From positions 1-35,944 of the forward strand of contig PHDU01000033.1 in the NCBI GenBank assembly GCA_002842755.1: a DNA stretch of 35,944 nt. Reading direction: 5' to 3'. Source of the DNA: Bacteroidetes bacterium HGW-Bacteroidetes-1 (GTDB taxonomy: Bacteria > Bacteroidota > Bacteroidia > Bacteroidales > F082). Made by a program: the position numbers and the translations under genes. This document shows positions 32,259-35,944 of the stretch, one piece after another. Each line of letters opens with the position of its first letter. The stretch's first letter is position 1. Under the pieces are notes generated by a model. It saw only the letters and a program-made list of their open reading frames with translations. It did no database searches and had not been told where the DNA came from.

Positions 32259-34283
32259 ATGAAAAAAAAATACCTTTTATTCCTTTTACCTTTCATCCTT
32301 ATGCACCCGTTTCTTTTCGGGCAGTGGACACAAGATGCTAAACCTGATTACCGAAAACTTCATTATCTTTCTCAGGAAGAGATGCTTACTCCGGTTCGTA
32401 CACACGTTGATTTTACGGAAACTCCACCACCACCAGGCCAGGTTCGCATGGTGGCTGAATTTGAACCTGCTCAGGCGGTTTTAATCCGATATCAGTTTGG
32501 TATTCCCTTTAGTCTTATAAGAGAAATGGCAAGTGATATACAGGTTATTACCCTTGTTTCGAGTACAAGTCAGGCCAATCAGGTGCTTGGTCAATATCAG
32601 AACAACAACATTAACACTGCCAATTGCACCTTTTTAATAGCTCCTTCTGATTCATATTGGACGCGAGATTATGGCCCCTGGTTTATTTTTGACGGCAACA
32701 ATCAACCTGGTATTGTTGACTTTCCTTATAACAGACCTCGTCCAAACGACAACAACGTTCCACCGAAAGTGGCAGAACATCTGGGTATTTCTCTGTATGG
32801 CATGAATGTGACTCACACAGGTGGAAACATCATGGTTGACGGTTTGGGAATTGGCTCATCAACTGATTTGGTTTACGATGAAAGCAGTCAAACTCCGGCA
32901 CAAATTGCGCAAAAGATGAGTGACTATCTTGGCCTTTCGCGCTACGATGTAATGGAAGATCCACTTGGTGATTATATCAAACATATTGATTGCTGGGGAA
33001 AATATCTTGCTCCTGACAAAATCCTGATCGGACAAGTAGCTTCCAATGACCCCCGTTATAGTGATTATGAAGCTGTAGCCAACTATTTTGCTTCTACACC
33101 AAGTTCTTATGGGTATCCCTATAAGGTTTACAGGGTTTTTACACCGGGCGGAAATCCAGCAACACCTTATACAAATTCGCTTATTTTGAACAACAAAGTT
33201 TTTGTTCCCATCACAGGAAGTCAATATGACAATGCTGCATTGGCTGTTTATGAGCAGGCAATGCCAGGTTATCAAATTGTTCCCATCCAATATAGCAGTT
33301 GGGTGAATACGGATGCGCTTCATTGCCGCACGCATGAAATAGCTGATCTGGAAATGCTCTTTGTAGATCACAGACCGACGTACGGGACAATTGAGTGGCA
33401 GGATTCAATTTCTATATCAGCAAAAATTATTCCTTATTCCGGAGAGGAATTACTATCAGACTCGCTTTTAATTCATTACGCCATCAATGGACAACCGTTT
33501 GAGACCTCACCTCTTTCTCAATCTTTAGGCGAGATTTATACTGGTTTTATTAAAAATTATGGAAGCTTCGATACCATCCGTTACTTCTTAACTTCAGTTG
33601 ATGCTTCAGGAAAAAGAATAAAACATCCATATATGGGAGCGCTTGATCCTCACATATTCATACTGGGAGAACAGACATTAACTGACATAACCATCAATCC
33701 AGATACGCTTTATTTTATAAATGAATTTAATGCTTCTTTTGTGATAAAAAACTCAACCGCAAATGAGGTATTAATAAATCAAATGGATGTTGATTTTGAG
33801 CTGGCCACGCTTCCTGAGTTACCATCTTTCCCATATGTTCTTGCTCCCGGAGACTCGCTGGTTGTGCCTGTAGAAGTTATTCCCGGTGTAATGACACTAA
33901 ATCCTGATTATGTATTCATCGAAGCAATTGTGAACATTGAAACGAATATCAGTACAAAAAATGTCACACTTTTGATCAATGAGCAGTTGATTAGTCAAAA
34001 TCAAGAATCTTCAGTTGCAGCAGTAAATATCTTTCCAAATCCTTTTACTTCTGAAGTATCATTCTCTTTTGGCTCATCGTCGAATAATGAGTTAGAATTA
34101 TTGATTTTTGATACAAATGGACAGCTTGTTTATAAGTATCAAAACCAGACAAACAACAAGGTTTCAAACCATATTATTTGGAACGGAAACAATAACGGTG
34201 GACAAAAAGTTCGTGAAGGCATTTATTTCTATCAAATCAAGATGGGGAAGGAAGTCTATACCGGAAAAATTGTTCGCATGTAA
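32259..34283 (+). CDS. secreted peptidylarginine deiminase (PPAD-like) with T9SS sorting domain
   Basis: Converts arginine residues of peptides to citrulline, releasing ammonia. The 674-residue protein has a signal peptide (about 1-21, LFGQ), a deiminase domain (about 60-370), an Ig-like region (about 375-470), a further beta domain, and a C-terminal type A sorting domain (587-674; IFPNPFTSEVSF, then GIYFYQIKMGKEVYTGKIVRM) for T9SS export to the surface. The catalytic set of Porphyromonas PPAD is all here: D137 (WTRDYGPWF), H242 and D244 (YIKHIDCWGKY), C356 (DALHCRTHE). R159 and R161 in YNRPRPND correspond to the PPAD arginines that hold the C-terminal carboxylate of the substrate. This separates it from agmatine deiminases. 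Single gene with a strong terminator. Confidence 0.93.
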   Translation: MKKKYLLFLLPFILMHPFLFGQWTQDAKPDYRKLHYLSQEEMLTPVRTHVDFTETPPPPGQVRMVAEFEPAQAVLIRYQFGIPFSLIREMASDIQVITLVSSTSQANQVLGQYQNNNINTANCTFLIAPSDSYWTRDYGPWFIFDGNNQPGIVDFPYNRPRPNDNNVPPKVAEHLGISLYGMNVTHTGGNIMVDGLGIGSSTDLVYDESSQTPAQIAQKMSDYLGLSRYDVMEDPLGDYIKHIDCWGKYLAPDKILIGQVASNDPRYSDYEAVANYFASTPSSYGYPYKVYRVFTPGGNPATPYTNSLILNNKVFVPITGSQYDNAALAVYEQAMPGYQIVPIQYSSWVNTDALHCRTHEIADLEMLFVDHRPTYGTIEWQDSISISAKIIPYSGEELLSDSLLIHYAINGQPFETSPLSQSLGEIYTGFIKNYGSFDTIRYFLTSVDASGKRIKHPYMGALDPHIFILGEQTLTDITINPDTLYFINEFNASFVIKNSTANEVLINQMDVDFELATLPELPSFPYVLAPGDSLVVPVEVIPGVMTLNPDYVFIEAIVNIETNISTKNVTLLINEQLISQNQESSVAAVNIFPNPFTSEVSFSFGSSSNNELELLIFDTNGQLVYKYQNQTNNKVSNHIIWNGNNNGGQKVREGIYFYQIKMGKEVYTGKIVRM

Positions 34284-34300
34284 AAGTGTATCTCCAAAAG

Positions 34301-34336
34301 AAAAAAGATGGGTTATGTTAAATCCGTCTTTTTTTT
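34301..34336 (+). terminator. intrinsic terminator after the deiminase gene
   Basis: AAAAAAGATGGGTT (34301-34314) pairs with AATCCGTCTTTTTT (34321-34334) through 12 Watson-Crick and two G-U pairs, loop of 6, then further Ts. Its right arm touches the stop codon of the small minus-strand gene. Confidence 0.8.
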
Positions 34337-34454
34337 AAACTAAAATTTGCGACAAATAAACTGCAGCTGCCATGGCAACTATTACAATCCAAAATGTAAG
34401 TGTTGAAGGAAGATCATCCTTCTCGGGCTGATAATCAAAATCGCTTTTGCTCAT
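34335..34454 (-). CDS. 39-residue one-pass membrane protein
   Basis: A small open frame from ATG 34454 to TAA 34337-34335: an acidic soluble start (MSKSDFDYQPEKDDLPS) followed by one membrane segment (about residues 19-39, TLTFWIVIVAMAAAVYLSQ) ending almost at the stop. An upstream in-frame ATG (34472) would add six residues, but the predicted transcript start (from a -7 box at 34475-34482) lies after it. The protein looks real because of its clean domain split and promoter, and because it fills a gap between a terminator and the next gene. I do not recognise its family; a subunit of a membrane complex is possible. Confidence 0.6.
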   Translation of the reverse strand: MSKSDFDYQPEKDDLPSTLTFWIVIVAMAAAVYLSQILV

Positions 34455-34474
34455 ATTTGTTACTTTTGACATTA

Positions 34475-34482
34475 CAAAAATA
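34475..34482 (-). promoter_or_regulatory. -7 box TATTTTTG for the small membrane protein
   Basis: On the minus strand TATTTTTG reads 34482 to 34475, with predicted start near 34468, between the two possible ATG codons. Confidence 0.45.
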
Positions 34483-34516
34483 ATCTATCCAGCCTTAAAA
34501 CAGTTAAAAAAACCTT

Positions 34517-35743
34517 TTACTTTTTGAAATAAGGCAAACGAGGTAATCTTTTTCCATTCTCAAAGAAAACAATAAAGGCATCTTTAACACCATTTTCCGA
34601 TCGTATTAAGTTGCGCCGACTGGCAGCTTCTTCATAGCTATTATAAGATCCGACAGAATAGATATACATTCCATTATAAACATCTTCTTTAATTTCAGAT
34701 GATTGAAGACGAAAATGCAAAGCAAGCCTTTCAATTTCTACTTTTTTGCCACCAGCCGCAAATATCTGTACACGATATTCTCTGTTCATAGATTGAACTG
34801 AAACAGGAAATGCCTCCTTCTCAATTACCAACTGTAAAGTAGTATCCACCATAGTAACTTCAGTAATTATGCTTAAATCTTTAACAATTTGTTGTTTTTC
34901 CTCAACAGCAGAATCATTCTCAACTATTTTGTTCAATAAATACTGATCATCCTTTTTTTCCGCTACTTCCTTCTCTTTTAAATTAGGTTTCGAGGCATCA
35001 GGTGCACGAGATTTCTTACCTTGCGATTTGTCGAATTTAAACCTAATACCAAATGTTGCATAGTTGTACATGTCGTATTTTGAACCTGATTGTTTAAGGT
35101 CAAGCATATCAGAATTAAGAATGCGGTTAGCCATTTCAAAACGAATCGCCCAATTTGAATGGACAGGAAACTCAATACCAAAACCGCCAAATAGCATTCC
35201 TTCAAGCGTGCGTCCACCAATTCCTCGTCCATTTCCAAATCCGCTTTTAGCAAGTGTCTTACCATCAATGAGTTGATACAATATTGAATTGAAATTAATC
35301 AGTCCACCGCCAGCAACAAGGTAAAAATCTGCTAAACGATCGCTTTTAAATGAAGTTAGTAAGTTTATGGGATAAATTTGAAGCACAAGATTCCCTTCAA
35401 AAATCTCTGACTGAAAATGAATATCATGCAATCGACTTGTTCCTAACACATGTGAATAATCTGTCTCAATGCGAAGGCCTAAAACTGATGAAAAACGTCT
35501 TCCAAACCCAATAGAACCGACATAACGAAGTTCACTTCTGTTTGACAATGACGGTAAAACTGGATTTTGTTTTACATCTCCCAGAAATACGGATGTTCCA
35601 CCAGAAACAGTCAAATGCCATTCAGGATTGAAAGCATTAATTCTGTCGCTGTTATTACTATAATCTATTTTCTGGGAATAGACAACACCGTAGAATAAAA
35701 TAAACACAAGCAATATCTGGAATCGCAACAATCGATTAATCAT
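34517..35743 (-). CDS. outer membrane beta-barrel protein with C-terminal SPOR domain
   Basis: A 408-residue exported protein (signal peptide about 1-23, cut near VVYSQ). Residues about 35-245 look like an outer membrane barrel: WHLTVSGGTSVFLGDV, YVGSIGFGRRFSSVLGLRIETDY, GNLVLQIYPIN, FYLVAGGGLINF, MLFGGFGIEFPVHSNWAIRFEMANR, and YATFGIRFKF. A charged linker (about 246-320) follows, then a SPOR domain (about 327-402): YRVQIFAAG, LQSSEIKEDVYNGMYIYSVGSYNSYEEAASRRNLIRSENGVKDAFIVFF. SPOR domains bind glycan strands without stem peptides at division sites. The protein may link outer membrane and peptidoglycan; that is inference. No clear -7 box lies upstream. Confidence 0.85.
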   Translation of the reverse strand: MINRLLRFQILLVFILFYGVVYSQKIDYSNNSDRINAFNPEWHLTVSGGTSVFLGDVKQNPVLPSLSNRSELRYVGSIGFGRRFSSVLGLRIETDYSHVLGTSRLHDIHFQSEIFEGNLVLQIYPINLLTSFKSDRLADFYLVAGGGLINFNSILYQLIDGKTLAKSGFGNGRGIGGRTLEGMLFGGFGIEFPVHSNWAIRFEMANRILNSDMLDLKQSGSKYDMYNYATFGIRFKFDKSQGKKSRAPDASKPNLKEKEVAEKKDDQYLLNKIVENDSAVEEKQQIVKDLSIITEVTMVDTTLQLVIEKEAFPVSVQSMNREYRVQIFAAGGKKVEIERLALHFRLQSSEIKEDVYNGMYIYSVGSYNSYEEAASRRNLIRSENGVKDAFIVFFENGKRLPRLPYFKK

Positions 35744-35904
35744 TTCTTTTCAAATTAGGCCACTAAAATATTGTAATAATGAATGATATCATAATTTAAC
35801 TAAAATAATTGTGAAGGTGCACTTTAAAATTTTATAAAATATAGCGGTTCTGTTTAATATTAATGTGGGATTTTGTATCTTAGCACAATAATTAGAAATG
35901 AGTC

Positions 35905-35944
35905 ATGGATACTAAACAGATATTAGCCGGCTTAAGCCCTCAGG
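35905..35944 (+). CDS. start of an unrecognised gene (partial)
   Basis: ATG 35905 opens a frame reading MDTKQILAGLSPQ to the window edge. A nearby ATG (35898) stops after five codons. A weak -7-like TATCTTAG lies at 35876-35883. Thirteen residues are too few to name the protein. Confidence 0.45.
   Translation, partial: MDTKQILAGLSPQ

Noticed and set aside
32859-33371. 170-codon open frame opposite the deiminase gene
   Set aside because: Antisense to conserved catalytic regions of the deiminase; composition is Ile/Cys/His-rich without recognisable order.

Overview
The window looks like chromosomal DNA of a member of the Bacteroidota. The evidence is: many upstream regions carry the TAnnTTTG -7 box of this phylum (often TACTTTTG, TATTTTTG or TATCTTTG), a secreted enzyme ends in a type IX secretion (T9SS) sorting domain, a DUF4837 lipoprotein is present, and there are many lipoproteins with an S/N-C lipobox. 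The DNA is AT-rich and even in character. I saw no rRNA, tRNA, CRISPR array, insertion sequence or phage gene. Genus cannot be fixed from this.

Layout. 1-88 is the tail of an unrecognised gene. 173-2820 holds lnt (first copy) and a tRNA-dihydrouridine synthase. 2924-5835 is a membrane histidine kinase plus an NtrC-type response regulator. 6044-6649 is a helical lipoprotein with a candidate sigma-54 promoter in front and a strong terminator behind. 6889-9709 holds two L,D-transpeptidases and a one-pass membrane protein. 9795-11396 is a second lnt. 11383-16863 is housekeeping: GNAT protein, Blc-type lipocalin, PiT transporter, tyrS, an SDR epimerase/dehydratase and an odd flavodoxin. 16926-18371 is mltF. 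18598-20976 is an outer membrane protein followed by a large surface lipoprotein. 21105-28338 (minus) is an eight-gene efflux operon: TetR, TolC, HlyD lipoprotein, DUF2147 protein, two ABC ATPases and two ABC-2 permeases. 28449-32132 holds a small lipoprotein, a DUF4837 lipoprotein, mltD with three LysM domains, and tatA. 32259-34283 encodes a secreted peptidylarginine deiminase (PPAD type). 34335-35743 holds a 39-residue membrane protein and an outer membrane protein with a C-terminal SPOR domain. 35905 begins a gene that runs off the window.

How the genes fit together. The theme is envelope building. The most interesting stretch is about 2.9-11.4 kb: a two-component system of the sigma-54 activator class sits directly before a lipoprotein whose helical domain recurs, almost without gaps, as the N-terminal domain of the next gene, an L,D-transpeptidase. 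A second L,D-transpeptidase and a second apolipoprotein N-acyltransferase follow. This could be a regulated cassette that makes a lipoprotein and couples it to, or positions it on, peptidoglycan, loosely like Braun lipoprotein and its L,D-transpeptidases. That reading is inference. The second notable item is the PPAD-like enzyme, which keeps all catalytic residues and both arginines that give PPAD its preference for C-terminal arginine. The third is the efflux operon, where a 28-bp palindrome lies on the predicted transcription start, which explains how TetR could repress its own operon.
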